Part shown: positions 52,018-61,557 of the stretch, piece after piece
Layout of the letters: every line of letters begins with the position of its first letter
Position numbering within the stretch: the first letter of the stretch is position 1
Assembly: GCF_031501865.1 (NCBI RefSeq)
Contig: NZ_JARRCW010000001.1
Location: 4,580,569 to 4,644,568 of the forward strand
Direction of reading: 5' to 3'
Length of the DNA stretch: 64,000 nucleotides
Origin: Pseudovibrio sp. M1P-2-3
GTDB taxonomy: Bacteria > Pseudomonadota > Alphaproteobacteria > Rhizobiales > Stappiaceae
The notes under the pieces: generated by a model
Seen by the model: the letters and a program-made list of their open reading frames with translations, nothing else
What the model was told of the DNA's origin: nothing
Database searches by the model: none
Position numbers and translations under genes: made by a program

Positions 52018-53556
52018 TTAATCTACGTCAAACTTTACGCCTTGAGCCAATGGCAGCTCGCCGGAATAGTTGATAGTGTTGGTTGCGCGGCGCATATAGG
52101 CCTTCCAGCTGTCAGAGCCCGCTTCGCGGCCGCCGCCAGTTTCCTTTTCACCGCCAAACGCTCCGCCGATTTCCGCGCCAGATGGGCCGATGTTGACGTT
52201 TGCAATACCGCAATCGGAGCCAAGAACAGATGTGAACTTTTCAGCTTCCATAAGGTTGGTGGTGAAGATGGAGGAGGACAGGCCAGCTCCAACAGAGTTT
52301 TGAATGTCGATTGCCTGATCCAGATCGGAGTAGCGGACCACATAGAGGATCGGCGCAAAGGTTTCTTCAAGCATGGGGCCAGCTTGTTCAGGCATTTCGA
52401 CGATAGCCGGTTTCACATAGTAGGCGTCTTCATGGCCGCCCACATGCACACGCTCGCCCCCATGCACTTTGCCGCCCGCAGCTTTTGCAGCTTCTAGCGA
52501 TTTTTGCATGCCATCAAAGGCGTCTTTATCGATGAGCGGGCCAACAAGCGTACTTTCTTCGGTAGAGTAACCGATTGTCACAGAGCCATACGCAGAGACA
52601 AGGCGCGGCAGGAAGGCCTCATAAACGCTTTCATGAACGATCAGACGGCGCAGGGTTGTGCAGCGCTGTCCCGCTGTACCCATTGCCGAGAACGCCACAC
52701 CGCGCAGGGTGAGGTCCAGATCGGCAGAAGGAGCAATGATTGCGGCGTTGTTGCCACCAAGTTCCAGAATGGAACGGCCAAAGCGCTCGGCCACACGCGG
52801 GCCAACCTGACGGCCCATGCGGGTAGAGCCGGTGGCGGAAATCACAGGTACGCGCTTGTCGTCTACCAAAGTTTCACCAATGGTCCGGTCGCCCTGAATG
52901 ACTTCAAGCAGGCCTTCTGGTGCATCTGCGCCAAATTTCGCTAGGGCTTTTTTGAAGAGGGCTTCTACAGCCAGAGCTGTGAGCGGCGTTTTTTCAGATG
53001 GCTTCCATACAACGCTGTCACCGCAGATAAAGGCAAGAGCAGCGTTCCATGACCAAACAGCCACAGGGAAGTTGAAGGCGGAGATAACGCCTACAACACC
53101 GGCTGGGTGCCATGTTTCCATCATTTTATGGCCGGGCCGTTCGGTGGCGATGGTCAGGCCATAAAGCTGGCGGGACAGGCCCACAGCAAAGTCGCAGATA
53201 TCAATCATTTCCTGCACTTCGCCCAGACCTTCAGAGGTGATCTTGCCAGCTTCAACGGAGACCAGCAGGCCAAGATCATCTTTGTGGGTGCGTAGTTCTT
53301 CACCCAGAAGGCGAACCAGCTCGCCGCGGCGCGGGGCGGGCAGGGCACGCCATGCCTTGAAAGCGTTATGAGCGCGGTCAATGGCAGCCTTCGTTTCTTC
53401 AACGGTGTTCTCACGCACCATTGCCAGCTTTTCACCGGTGAGGGGCGAAGTGGCTTGCAAAGAACCTCCGCTGAGTGCATCTGTTGCAACACCCATGCGG
53501 CCCATGAGTTCTACTGTTTCCGCGCTGAGGCGGGAAATGTCCAAGGTGGTGGCCAT
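52018..53556 (-). CDS. amaB: ALDH7-type aldehyde dehydrogenase (aminoadipate semialdehyde dehydrogenase-like)
   Basis: About 512 residues from the ATG at 53556 (AGGAACGACA before it); the frame also opens at 53589. ALDH signatures are [12 protein letters not shown] (catalytic Glu) and [14 protein letters not shown] (nucleophilic Cys), with [20 protein letters not shown] near the end. It resembles ALDH7 enzymes that oxidise 2-aminoadipate-6-semialdehyde to 2-aminoadipate with NAD. Pairing with gcdH supports lysine catabolism; the symbol is by analogy. It is first in the operon and divergent from a LysR gene. Confidence 0.85.
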   Translation of the reverse strand: MATTLDISRLSAETVELMGRMGVATDALSGGSLQATSPLTGEKLAMVRENTVEETKAAIDRAHNAFKAWRALPAPRRGELVRLLGEELRTHKDDLGLLVSVEAGKITSEGLGEVQEMIDICDFAVGLSRQLYGLTIATERPGHKMMETWHPAGVVGVISAFNFPVAVWSWNAALAFICGDSVVWKPSEKTPLTALAVEALFKKALAKFGADAPEGLLEVIQGDRTIGETLVDDKRVPVISATGSTRMGRQVGPRVAERFGRSILELGGNNAAIIAPSADLDLTLRGVAFSAMGTAGQRCTTLRRLIVHESVYEAFLPRLVSAYGSVTIGYSTEESTLVGPLIDKDAFDGMQKSLEAAKAAGGKVHGGERVHVGGHEDAYYVKPAIVEMPEQAGPMLEETFAPILYVVRYSDLDQAIDIQNSVGAGLSSSIFTTNLMEAEKFTSVLGSDCGIANVNIGPSGAEIGGAFGGEKETGGGREAGSDSWKAYMRRATNTINYSGELPLAQGVKFDVD

Positions 53557-53861
53557 TGTCGTTCCTATTGTATTCGTGTTGACGAACATGAAAAGATTGA
53601 GAGTGACATTCAGATGAAACAGGCTTTTTACAAAGCTACGTATTTTCAGCAGTTCATAACCAAATGGAATAATGTACCGGTTGAGAACCGTTGATTAACT
53701 GTGCTATGAAGTGATTTCGCTTATGCTGCAACAGGCCACGGGAACTGGCCAATCATGCGGGTAAACCTTGTGATTGAACTATGGTTAAGCTCTTGTTAAC
53801 CTGAAGGTAAATCTTAAGGTAATTATGAATATCTGTTCCTAGCTTTGTATGGTGAAGAAAA

Positions 53862-54785
53862 TTGAAGCGCGGATTCATTCCCCCCATTGATAGCCTCATT
53901 GCATTTGAAAGCGCTGCCAGACACGGAAGCTTTACAAGGGCGGCAGAAGAGCTGTTCTTGACCCAAGGAGCCATCAGCAAGCAGGTGCGTTTGCTGGAAG
54001 GACGTTTGGGCGTGGAGCTGTTTCGCCGCGTGCGCCAGCGGATCATTCTCACCGATGCGGGCAGGCTTTATCTGCATGACATTCGCGAGACTCTGGAAAA
54101 GATGACCAGCGCCACCCGACAGGTTATGTCGTTTGCAGGCAGCGCTGATGTTTTGAATTTGGCTGTGCTACCTACTTTTGGAACCCGCTGGCTCGCCCCG
54201 CGCCTGCCGCGCTTTAAAGAGCGCTACCCTGACGCCAGCTTCAACCTCACCGTCCGCCTGCGTCCCTTTGATTTTGACGCCGAACCGTTTGACGGCGCCA
54301 TCCACTACGGGGAACCCGTTTGGGCGGGTGCATTTTCCGAGCACCTGTTTCCTGAAGAAGTGATCGCCGTATCTTCCAGAAGCTTTCAAACCCGCCACAT
54401 GATCCAAAAGCCCGAGGACCTGCTGGAGGTGACGCGCCTGCACCAGTCCACCCGTCCCGATGCCTGGCAGAAATGGTTTGAGCAGGCAGGTGTTGAAACG
54501 GAAACGGCCTTTCAAGGCCCGCGCTTTGACCAGTTCTCCATGATCTCCCAAGCTGCCGCGTCCGGTCTGGGCGTGGCTCTCGTCCCCCGCTTCTTTATCG
54601 AGGAGGAACTTGCCACCGGCAAGCTGGTGCGCCTGTTCAACATCCGCCAGCCCATCACCTCGTCCTACCACTTCGTTTATCCGGTGAACCGCACTGTACG
54701 CCCCGTGGTAAAAGACTTCATGAGCTGGCTCATTGAGGAAGCCCGCGAACAGGCCGAAGACAAAGAAGAGTTGTTGCCGAGGTGA
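53862..54785 (+). CDS. LysR-type regulator (GcvA/GcdR-like)
   Basis: 307 residues. The HTH reads DSLIAFESAARHGSFTRAAE and LTQGAISKQVRLLEGRLGVE. The effector domain carries GTRWLAPRLPRFKERYPDAS, as in GcvA-type regulators. No in-frame ATG precedes the conserved start; TTG 53862 with GGTGAAG upstream is used. It is divergent from the ALDH7-gcdH operon across about 300 bp and is the likely regulator responding to a lysine-pathway intermediate such as glutarate. Spacer details (53557-53861) show no clear T-N11-A box that could be singled out. Confidence 0.9.
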   Translation: MKRGFIPPIDSLIAFESAARHGSFTRAAEELFLTQGAISKQVRLLEGRLGVELFRRVRQRIILTDAGRLYLHDIRETLEKMTSATRQVMSFAGSADVLNLAVLPTFGTRWLAPRLPRFKERYPDASFNLTVRLRPFDFDAEPFDGAIHYGEPVWAGAFSEHLFPEEVIAVSSRSFQTRHMIQKPEDLLEVTRLHQSTRPDAWQKWFEQAGVETETAFQGPRFDQFSMISQAAASGLGVALVPRFFIEEELATGKLVRLFNIRQPITSSYHFVYPVNRTVRPVVKDFMSWLIEEAREQAEDKEELLPR

Positions 54786-54859
54786 GACTTGTTGAAGGGC
54801 AACCTTGAGAAGGCGCTGGATTTGCTGTCCAAACGCCATCTTTCGGGTAGTGGCTGATT

Positions 54860-55156
54860 TTATAGTCCAACCCAAAGTAAAGCACTGTATGCAGCAACCC
54901 CAACGCACATGGTTAAAATAACATGATTAGTTAGATATGCAGCACCCAATGCTGCGCTTGCGGCAAGCCAAACCCAAATAGTCTGTCCAGCAAGTGATGA
55001 AGCCACCAAAGATATGATGATTAGGCCCGGTAAGTCCTCAAGAATCCATGAGAACCGAGAGCGCCGAATTGTATCTCCTGCAAGAAGCCCTGTTACCCTA
55101 ATCGAAAATGCGGCAACCGCAAGAATGGCAATCAACATCCAGAATGAAGAACTCAT
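54860..55156 (-). CDS. azlD: AzlD-type branched-chain amino acid exporter subunit
   Basis: 98 residues, with three or four hydrophobic helices. The features FWMLIAILAVAAFSIRVTGL (an R-x-x-G near the end of helix 1) and LPGLIIISLVASSL are usual for AzlD, the small partner of AzlC. Its ATG overlaps the azlC stop by four bases (ATGA at 55153-55156), showing coupled translation. It should form an inner-membrane exporter with AzlC. Confidence 0.88.
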   Translation of the reverse strand: MSSSFWMLIAILAVAAFSIRVTGLLAGDTIRRSRFSWILEDLPGLIIISLVASSLAGQTIWVWLAASAALGAAYLTNHVILTMCVGVAAYSALLWVGL

Positions 55157-55842
55157 AGTGCAGGCTTTCTTGTTGTTCTAATAATAAATGAGCCGACCAA
55201 GCCACAAATTGCGCCGACTACAATGGCATAGGCATTGGGAATGTTGAGTTGGATTGTTAGGATCGTAGCTGCGAAGCTGACGAGCCAAGGGATGAGGTGA
55301 GTTGGTCCCGCCCACAAGCCTCGTGCCATCGCAATGAAGGCAGCAGTGAAAGCAAAGCCCAACCCGAGCTGTTCAAGGTTTGGTAGGGTTGCACCAGCAA
55401 GTGCACCCAGTGCAGTTGAGCTGGTCCAGACAGTGATCATAACGAGCCCGGATCCAATTAGAAAGTTGGCTCCAATGTCTGGTCGCTTGGCCCGTTCTGC
55501 CATAGTCAATGCCCAGTTTTCGTCTCCTGTAATATGAATTGCCAGAAGTTTCATCCGCAGGGAGAGGCCACTCAAGACTTCGGAGAGTGAAGCCACAATA
55601 CCGATGTAACGAAGGTTTAAGGCCGCCCCGGCGAGGGCCGCTCCAATCACGGCCGATGTTGCGGAAAATTGTTCAACGGCAACAATCTGGGAAGATCCGG
55701 CATGGACAACGCTGCTCATAAAGGCAATGCCCCACCATGGAAACCCAATTTGTGCTGCTAATAAGCCAAATGCAAAACCATAGATGGCTGCACCAGCTGC
55801 GAGAGGAATAATTGTAATTGCACCATGTTTCATAACAAGCAA
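55153..55842 (-). CDS. azlC: AzlC-type branched-chain amino acid exporter
   Basis: 229 residues, with about seven membrane helices. Family stretches are IYGFAFGLLAAQIGFPWWGI, FMSSVVHAGSSQIVAVEQF, AGAALNLRYIGIVASLSEVL and AIHITGDENWAL. Together with AzlD it exports leucine/isoleucine/valine or analogues. It is divergent from an Lrp/AsnC regulator across 93 bp, the usual arrangement for control by the exported amino acid. Start ATG 55842; the frame is intact. Confidence 0.92.
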   Translation of the reverse strand: MLVMKHGAITIIPLAAGAAIYGFAFGLLAAQIGFPWWGIAFMSSVVHAGSSQIVAVEQFSATSAVIGAALAGAALNLRYIGIVASLSEVLSGLSLRMKLLAIHITGDENWALTMAERAKRPDIGANFLIGSGLVMITVWTSSTALGALAGATLPNLEQLGLGFAFTAAFIAMARGLWAGPTHLIPWLVSFAATILTIQLNIPNAYAIVVGAICGLVGSFIIRTTRKPAL

Positions 55843-55935
55843 TTTAGCGGTTATGTTTGATGGTATGTACTGCTATATTCTCGATTGTGCGACTTCTTTA
55901 AATCATAATTATTAAATTTATGAGGTTATTAAATC

Positions 55936-56388
55936 ATGGATCAATCCGACCGAAAGTTACTGGCTGTTCTACAAACCAACGCGCGGACCTCAATACAAGA
56001 CTTGGCGGATCATATTGGGGCATCAACGGCGTCTGTCCAACGACGGCTCAAGGTTCTGCGCGATGACGGAGTTATTCAAAAGGAAGTCGCCGTTCTGGAT
56101 CAGGCCAAGCTTGGCTTTGGAATTACTGCTGTGGTGTCGGTGGAACTTGAGCGCGACCGTCTGGACCAGATTGATGCTTTTAAGCGTAAGGCCCGGCAAG
56201 ACCAGCAGGTCTTGAACTTCTACTGTATCGCCGGAGATGCCGATTTTGTGATGATCGTGGTCGCCAAAGACATTGCAGACTATGAAGCGTTTACTCATCG
56301 CTTCTTCTTCTCGGACAAGAACGTGCGCAAGTTCCGCACGTCTATTGTCGTGTCTACCGAGAAAGCCACTTTGGAGCTTCCGCTGTGA
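55936..56388 (+). CDS. Lrp/AsnC-family transcriptional regulator
   Basis: 150 residues. The N-terminal HTH (DRKLLAVLQTNARTSIQDLA, GASTASVQRRLKVLRDDGVI) is followed by a RAM ligand-binding domain (VVSVELERDRLDQIDAFKRK, NFYCIAGDADFVMIVVAKD). The divergent azlCD pair is the likely target, with an amino acid as effector. The 93-bp spacer is AT-rich (AATCATAATTATTAAATTTA) and would hold the operator. Confidence 0.92.
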   Translation: MDQSDRKLLAVLQTNARTSIQDLADHIGASTASVQRRLKVLRDDGVIQKEVAVLDQAKLGFGITAVVSVELERDRLDQIDAFKRKARQDQQVLNFYCIAGDADFVMIVVAKDIADYEAFTHRFFFSDKNVRKFRTSIVVSTEKATLELPL

Positions 56389-56398
56389 GTATAGTGCT

Positions 56399-57031
56399 TT
56401 AAGCTACAAGTAACTCTTCTTCCATGAGGACGCCTTTAGAGTAGGCTTTAGGCATATCCAAGGCTTCAATCAGCTCTTTGAGCACAGCAATCTCTTCGTC
56501 GTCCACGTGCCCATCGGCTTTGATCACTGCAATTGCCGAACGAAGCACAAGCTCCTTGCCTGTATCGTTCATAGTCGCTGCGACTTCTGTCAGGTATTCC
56601 TTGATGCTGCGCGTATCATTGCGGGCATTTTCAAGTTCAGTTGCAATGTCCTGCTGGTCTATCTCGCGTTTTGCAATGTTCTGGAAGGATTGTGTGATCT
56701 GTTCAATTTCGCTGTCATCAATATCGCCATCGGCCAGGGCCATTTTGAACATGACCCGCTTTGCTGCCACAGAGAAAGCCGCTTCAAACTTTATCTGATC
56801 ACCTTTGGGGTCGTAAGACAGAACGCGGTCATTGAAAGTGGAATTGCAGGATTGGCATTCAACAAACTCGCCGAGGTCTTTGGTTGGAAACAAGGGAATC
56901 CAATAGAGAGTGAACCAGCGCTTTACCATCATCAGAAAATAAGCGCGATACGTACCACAATCCGGGCAATAAAACTCACCCTCTCCGTTTTTCTTGCTTC
57001 TACTTCGAAAGCCCCAAACTATAAAAAACAT
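56399..57031 (-). CDS. Zinc-ribbon / TerB-like domain protein
   Basis: 210 residues. An N-terminal zinc ribbon has CPDCGTY and, about 35 residues on, CQSCN, separated by a hydrophobic hairpin (VKRWFTLYWIPLFPT). The rest is an all-helical TerB/DjlA-like domain with two acidic loops (ALADGDIDDSEIEQI and VIKADGHVDDEEIAVL), typical of metal-binding TerB repeats. Function is unknown; the tellurite association of TerB is historical. It is convergent with the Lrp gene, 10 bp apart. Start ATG 57031. Confidence 0.85.
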   Translation of the reverse strand: MFFIVWGFRSRSKKNGEGEFYCPDCGTYRAYFLMMVKRWFTLYWIPLFPTKDLGEFVECQSCNSTFNDRVLSYDPKGDQIKFEAAFSVAAKRVMFKMALADGDIDDSEIEQITQSFQNIAKREIDQQDIATELENARNDTRSIKEYLTEVAATMNDTGKELVLRSAIAVIKADGHVDDEEIAVLKELIEALDMPKAYSKGVLMEEELLVA

Positions 57032-57134
57032 AATTAATTTCCCTTAGGTAAATCGAATCAATTAATAATTGTATTGATTAGATTAGTGCTATCTTGAGTG
57101 TGGCTTGCGGCTCAATTTTTCGGGATTTTTACCT

Positions 57135-59063
57135 ATGCTGGATGACGTGAGACATAAGGAAAAGATTGATCTTATACCTCGCAAGGCTCTGTTTGATCCT
57201 GTAGAGCGGCGCATTGCCAAGATTAGCCCGTGTGGGGAATGGATAGCGTTTCAGGCAGCTTTGGACGGCGTCATCAATCTATGGCTGTTACGGACTGATA
57301 ATCTGGATTCCGCCCGCCCTCTCACAAGGTTCACTGATAAGCACATTGGCCTCACCGTAGAATGGTCCTTTGATAGTCGTCGCATTCTGATAACCCATGA
57401 TTCAGTGGGAGATGAAACTTTTAGCGTACTAAGCGTCGACATTCATACCAGCACCATCAACTACTTAAGTCCGGCGAGCAGTACGTCCGCTTATGTCCAG
57501 CAGCTTTCAAGAAAGTATCCTAATGAAGTGCTGGTGGCACACAATGGTAGGTCACCCAAATACTTCGACCTTTACAAAATCTCCCTCGATACTGGCGCAA
57601 GTGAGCTTGTTCAGCAGAACGACGGCTTTCATAGTTATGTTACCGACAACAAGTTCAATGTTCGCCTTATCAAGCGGTTCACTCAGCAGGGGGAAGGTGA
57701 ATATCTGCATAGACCTGAAGGGAATGACTGGAAAAGGTATGCGCTTATTCCGCTTGAGGACAGTTTGACAACGAGACCTATCGGTTACAGTGAAGATGGC
57801 AAAGAACTTTTCTGGATTGATAGCCGAAATCGGGATAAAGCTGCTGCAGTTGCTGAGCATACGCAAACCGGAGTGTGCAGGGTTATAGCACAGGACCCGC
57901 AAGCAGATCTTTATGATTTGGTGCTTGCCCCGCAAACTGGCCAACCCATAGCAGCATCCTCAACTTACGCCCGCACCAAGTGGCATGTTCTGGACCCTAA
58001 ATTTGAGCAGGTTTTTGATGCTCTTTCCAAAGCGCTGCCGGGTGATATTGTTCTCACCAGTTTATCTGATGATATGCAAAAGCTTGTTATTGCGCATGTG
58101 CAGGACCAGCAGCCGGTCGCTTATTTTCTCGTCTCCACGAAAACCCGTCGTATCAAACGGTTGTTTTGCGCCCAGCCAAAACTTTCAAAACTGCCACTGG
58201 CGCGCATGTCCCCCAAAATCGTGAAAGCAAGGGATGGCCTTGAGCTTATTTGCTATCTGACCCGGCCTGAAAATACAAAGAGCCCCTTACCGATGGTGTT
58301 GGTAGTACATGGTGGGCCATGGATGCGGGATTCATGGGGCCTCAACCCCACACACCAGTGGTTGGCCAACCGAGGCTATGCGGTTTTATCCGTCAACTAT
58401 AGAGGCTCACTAGGTTTCGGAAAGGCTTTCGTCAATGCGTCAAATAGGGAGTGGGGCGGCAAGATGCAGACGGATCTGATGGATGCTGTCGACTGGGCCA
58501 TTGTCGAAGGGATCGCCGATCCCAAACGCATTGCGATTATGGGGGGCAGTTACGGTGGATATGCATCGCTTCTCGGACTTACTTTAACACCCGACAAGTT
58601 TTGCTGTGCTGTCGATCTGGTTGGTATTTCTAACCTTGTGACATTTCTTGAAACAATCCCTGCATACTGGGAGGCATGGAAGTCTGTCTATAAGGCGCGG
58701 CTTGGAGATTTTACGACAGAAGAAGGCCTGAAGTTCCTGATGGAGCGGTCGCCTATTCATTATGTTGACCGCATTAAAAAACCGCTGTTGATCGTTCAGG
58801 GCGGTAAGGATGTGCGCGTAAAATCTTCTGAATCAGAACAGATTGTTTCGGCTCTGCAACAGTATAGTATTCCTGTTATATATGCCGTTTATCCTGATGA
58901 AGGACATAGTATCCAAAAAAAGCAAAACAGGCGCTCTTATCATGCGGTGGTTGAGCACTTTTTGATGGAGCATTTGGGCGGCAGGTGTGAGCCCGTTGGA
59001 GGTGACTTTGAGGGCTCCTCACTTCAGTTTTCAGCGGGCCGTGAGCTGTTGGGGGGGATCTAA
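57135..59063 (+). CDS. S9-family prolyl oligopeptidase-like serine peptidase
   Basis: 642 residues from ATG 57135; a TTG at 57105 is possible. The N-terminal half is a beta-propeller with repeats such as ISPCGEWIAFQAALDG and VEWSFDSRRILITHD. The C-terminal alpha/beta-hydrolase domain has VVHGGPWMRDSWGLNPTHQW, the nucleophile elbow GGSYGGYA (Ser472), Asp559 in VQGGKDVRVKSSE and His591 in PDEGHSIQKK. No signal peptide is visible, so it should be cytosolic, hydrolysing short peptides or acyl-peptides. It is monocistronic. The C-terminal tail after the barrel is unusual in sequence (Gly/Ser-rich, ending RELLGGI). Confidence 0.92.
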   Translation: MLDDVRHKEKIDLIPRKALFDPVERRIAKISPCGEWIAFQAALDGVINLWLLRTDNLDSARPLTRFTDKHIGLTVEWSFDSRRILITHDSVGDETFSVLSVDIHTSTINYLSPASSTSAYVQQLSRKYPNEVLVAHNGRSPKYFDLYKISLDTGASELVQQNDGFHSYVTDNKFNVRLIKRFTQQGEGEYLHRPEGNDWKRYALIPLEDSLTTRPIGYSEDGKELFWIDSRNRDKAAAVAEHTQTGVCRVIAQDPQADLYDLVLAPQTGQPIAASSTYARTKWHVLDPKFEQVFDALSKALPGDIVLTSLSDDMQKLVIAHVQDQQPVAYFLVSTKTRRIKRLFCAQPKLSKLPLARMSPKIVKARDGLELICYLTRPENTKSPLPMVLVVHGGPWMRDSWGLNPTHQWLANRGYAVLSVNYRGSLGFGKAFVNASNREWGGKMQTDLMDAVDWAIVEGIADPKRIAIMGGSYGGYASLLGLTLTPDKFCCAVDLVGISNLVTFLETIPAYWEAWKSVYKARLGDFTTEEGLKFLMERSPIHYVDRIKKPLLIVQGGKDVRVKSSESEQIVSALQQYSIPVIYAVYPDEGHSIQKKQNRRSYHAVVEHFLMEHLGGRCEPVGGDFEGSSLQFSAGRELLGGI

Positions 59064-59151
59064 GTGAGTGTGTTCCGCTTTTTACTTTATCCCAGTTCCA
59101 ATGGTGCCAGAGAGTAAACTCGGTCCAGAAGTAACTACTGAGTTCGAATAA

Positions 59152-59733
59152 TCACTTAGGATTGCTTTGCCAGCTATCCAAAATTTTCAATATTTGAAGC
59201 GCCATCGGCTTTGCAGCCGACTTGCTGCCCGAAAACCGTATTTGCGTGAGTGCACCCCATAACATGCCAACCAGAAGTTCTGATTTGTCATCGACTTCAG
59301 GGACGCCTGAGGCCATGAGACTATTTCTAAAGTGATCGACGAACATTTGACGGTAGCGTTCCACGCGCATACGCACTTCACTATTTGTATTGCCAAGCTC
59401 GATCACTGTATTGACCATGAGGCAGCCGTAGTTTGTGGGATGATCCTCAGGAATGTCATCGTTAGCCAATTGGGTAAAGAATGTTATGATGGCATCAAGA
59501 GAGGGTTGCTTGAATATTTTCGCGAGCCCCATCTCAAACATTGCATGGTAATTTTCTAAAGATCTTAGGAAGAGCTGTTCTTTGTCACCAAAGGCGTTTG
59601 AAAGTCCCCTCACATCAACACCCGTCGCAGCTTGTAGAGACTTCATTGTAGTCGCTTCGTAGCCACATTGCCAGAAAGCCCGCATGGCTTTTTGAACTAC
59701 TTCACCCTCATCAAACTTCCTTGGTCGCGCCAT
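59152..59733 (-). CDS. TetR-family transcriptional regulator
   Basis: 193 residues from ATG 59733 (MARPRKFDEGEV); the frame also opens at 59751. The HTH reads VVQKAMRAFWQCGYEATTMK followed by LQAATGVDVRGLSNAFGDKE, where VDVRGLSNAFGDKEQLF is the recognition helix. The C-terminal ligand domain has GCLMVNTVIELG, common in the AcrR/ComR-like group. It is divergent from the SRPBCC gene across 150 bp and probably controls it and itself. Confidence 0.92.
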   Translation of the reverse strand: MARPRKFDEGEVVQKAMRAFWQCGYEATTMKSLQAATGVDVRGLSNAFGDKEQLFLRSLENYHAMFEMGLAKIFKQPSLDAIITFFTQLANDDIPEDHPTNYGCLMVNTVIELGNTNSEVRMRVERYRQMFVDHFRNSLMASGVPEVDDKSELLVGMLWGALTQIRFSGSKSAAKPMALQILKILDSWQSNPK

Positions 59734-59883
59734 GATTGCCCCTAGTGCCAATATTTTTTACAATGCCTATTGCAAAACTAATAAAAAGCTATAAATATGT
59801 TTTTCATCGATCGATGTAATATCCAAAAACGCAGAAGAAAGCAAGCAATTCTCAGTGATTGCTGGGATTGTGAGAGGAAAAAC

Positions 59884-60357
59884 ATGACAAAGATCAAAAG
59901 AGACGCGACAATCGAAATTTCGGCAAGTGCAGAACAGCTTTGGAAGATTTTGGCAGACGATTTCACCGAAGTTTCAAAGTGGGTGGATGCAGTTAACACT
60001 TCTGGGCCAAATCCTGCTGCTCCAAAAGGTCTGAATGGCAGTAAGCATGGCGGGCGTGTCTGTGATGTTCAGGGGCTTGGAAAAACGGTTGAAGTTTTGA
60101 CAGCCTACGACAATGAGCAGCAAACACTCAGCTATTCTGTGGCCGCCGATAACTTCCCTGACTTTTTGGTAGGCATAGAAAATTCATGGAGTGTTCAAGC
60201 TCTCGCTCCAAATCAGTCAAAAGTTACCGTGTCTTTGACTGTTGATGTGGATGGTGACGGCTCTGCAGACTCCCCACAAGTACAGTTCGCTGAGCAAATT
60301 GCTGGTTCTGTCAATTCAGCTGGCCAGCAGCTCAAAAGCTACGTTGAAAGTCTTTGA
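59884..60357 (+). CDS. SRPBCC/START-like ligand-binding protein
   Basis: 157 residues. The start TKIKRDATIEISASAEQLWK is the usual opening strand and helix of the polyketide-cyclase/SRPBCC fold, with LGKTVEVLTAYDNEQQTLSY and a long C-terminal helix (IAGSVNSAGQQLKSYVESL) completing it. Such proteins hold a hydrophobic ligand in a deep pocket; ligand and role are unknown. ATG 59884 follows GAGAGGAAAA. It is divergent from the TetR gene, and the pair forms a likely regulated unit. Confidence 0.88.
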   Translation: MTKIKRDATIEISASAEQLWKILADDFTEVSKWVDAVNTSGPNPAAPKGLNGSKHGGRVCDVQGLGKTVEVLTAYDNEQQTLSYSVAADNFPDFLVGIENSWSVQALAPNQSKVTVSLTVDVDGDGSADSPQVQFAEQIAGSVNSAGQQLKSYVESL

Positions 60358-60375
60358 TCTAGACTAACTTTGTAG

Positions 60376-60407
60376 AGCAGCCCGCCCCAATACTGGGACG
60401 GGCTGCT
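60376..60407 (+). terminator. Hairpin after the SRPBCC gene
   Basis: AGCAGCCCGCCCC and GGGACGGGCTGCT pair over 13 positions with one mismatch, 18 bp past the stop. The tail GCGAATAAAC has no U-run. It may serve the convergent GNAT gene as well. Confidence 0.6.
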
Positions 60408-60500
60408 GCGAATAAACTTAAAGCGGCCTATTTGCTTTTTGAGGACGAGAATTTGACCACCTCTGAGCGCTGCCTATAGCGCCCAATTTACTTGAGCATC

Positions 60501-61352
60501 TTACCCCAACTCCAAAGTTGTCAGGCCGTATATCCTGTTCAGAGGTAGATCCGGAGCGGGGCCTTTGTACATGCGGGCGGTTTCGAAGCTGGGATTGAGG
60601 TTATAGCGCTCGACGAGTCGGTTTGCCGATGTATTGGGCTCGGGGATATCCATCATCACAGTTTGGCCTTGCACGCTGCCACACAGGGCGCGGTACAGAA
60701 GGTCGGCGATTTCTTCACTTTCAGCAAATAAAGGTCCGATTCTGTGCCCTTCGTGGCAGGCACGGATAGTTCCATAGCCGACAATTTTTCCGTCTTCTAA
60801 GGCGAAAAACCCGAAGCGGTGTTTGTTCTCGGGTTGATGCCAGATCTTAAGGAAGCGCTCCCGCTCTACAGGGTAATGCTTGCGATCATAAGCGCAAATA
60901 TCGGGTAGCGCACCTGTTCCGATGGGGTGTAGGCGAGAATCTACCGGCGTTGGAGAGTGCATCACGCCGCTATACCGGAAGCTGCTGTGGGCTGTTGCAA
61001 AGCCAGACTTTGCATAATTGTCTTGCTGCTCGACAACTCCATCCAGACCTACTGTCCTTGCCCCAAACCGTTTGATTGCTTCGTCCCATATAGTTTTCCC
61101 ATAGCCCATACCGCGATAGTCAGGGTGACAGATGTAAAAGCCCAGAAATCCATAGTGGTCGTTATAGCGTACCGCTGAAATAATTGAGACAGGCTCATTG
61201 CCTTTGAAAAGACACAGGAATCCTTCCGGGTCGGTGGCAAAGTAGGCATCTGTGTCATCAAGACCCGGACTCCACCCCTCTTTCAAGGCCCAGTTCAACA
61301 TACGGTCGATACCGTCTTTATTGACATGCGAGATAGTGATGCCGTTGCTCAT
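60501..61352 (-). CDS. GNAT acetyltransferase with two acyltransferase-like halves
   Basis: 283 residues from ATG 61352 (MSNGITISHVNKDG); the frame also opens at 61367. The first half is a full GNAT domain with ICHPDYRRMGYGKTIWDEAI-type motif A (read here as CHPDYRGMGYGKTIWDE) and YDGVVEQQDNYAKSGF-like context. The second half, after PVERERFLKIWHQ, has a weaker GNAT-like layout (FALEDGKIVGYGTIRACHEG, RIGPLFAE). Similar two-part proteins exist in bacteria and animals, and their substrates are mostly unknown. Stands alone. Confidence 0.85.
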   Translation of the reverse strand: MSNGITISHVNKDGIDRMLNWALKEGWSPGLDDTDAYFATDPEGFLCLFKGNEPVSIISAVRYNDHYGFLGFYICHPDYRGMGYGKTIWDEAIKRFGARTVGLDGVVEQQDNYAKSGFATAHSSFRYSGVMHSPTPVDSRLHPIGTGALPDICAYDRKHYPVERERFLKIWHQPENKHRFGFFALEDGKIVGYGTIRACHEGHRIGPLFAESEEIADLLYRALCGSVQGQTVMMDIPEPNTSANRLVERYNLNPSFETARMYKGPAPDLPLNRIYGLTTLELG

Positions 61353-61557
61353 TGGGCCACCTTCCACTCGGTTTGCATAGCGTGATCTTCCCCGTGGCCA
61401 GCGGGAGTGTCAAGCCGTGTGAAGGGCTAATGTTAGCGCCTTCTAAATGCTTCCCGCGGGCCTGCTTTTGGGGGTATTGGGATGGTCTTCAATAAAATTT
61501 TGTTGGCGTTGCTGTCTCTCTGCTCTACCAAGAGAGCTCTAGTAAATGGAGGGGCAA

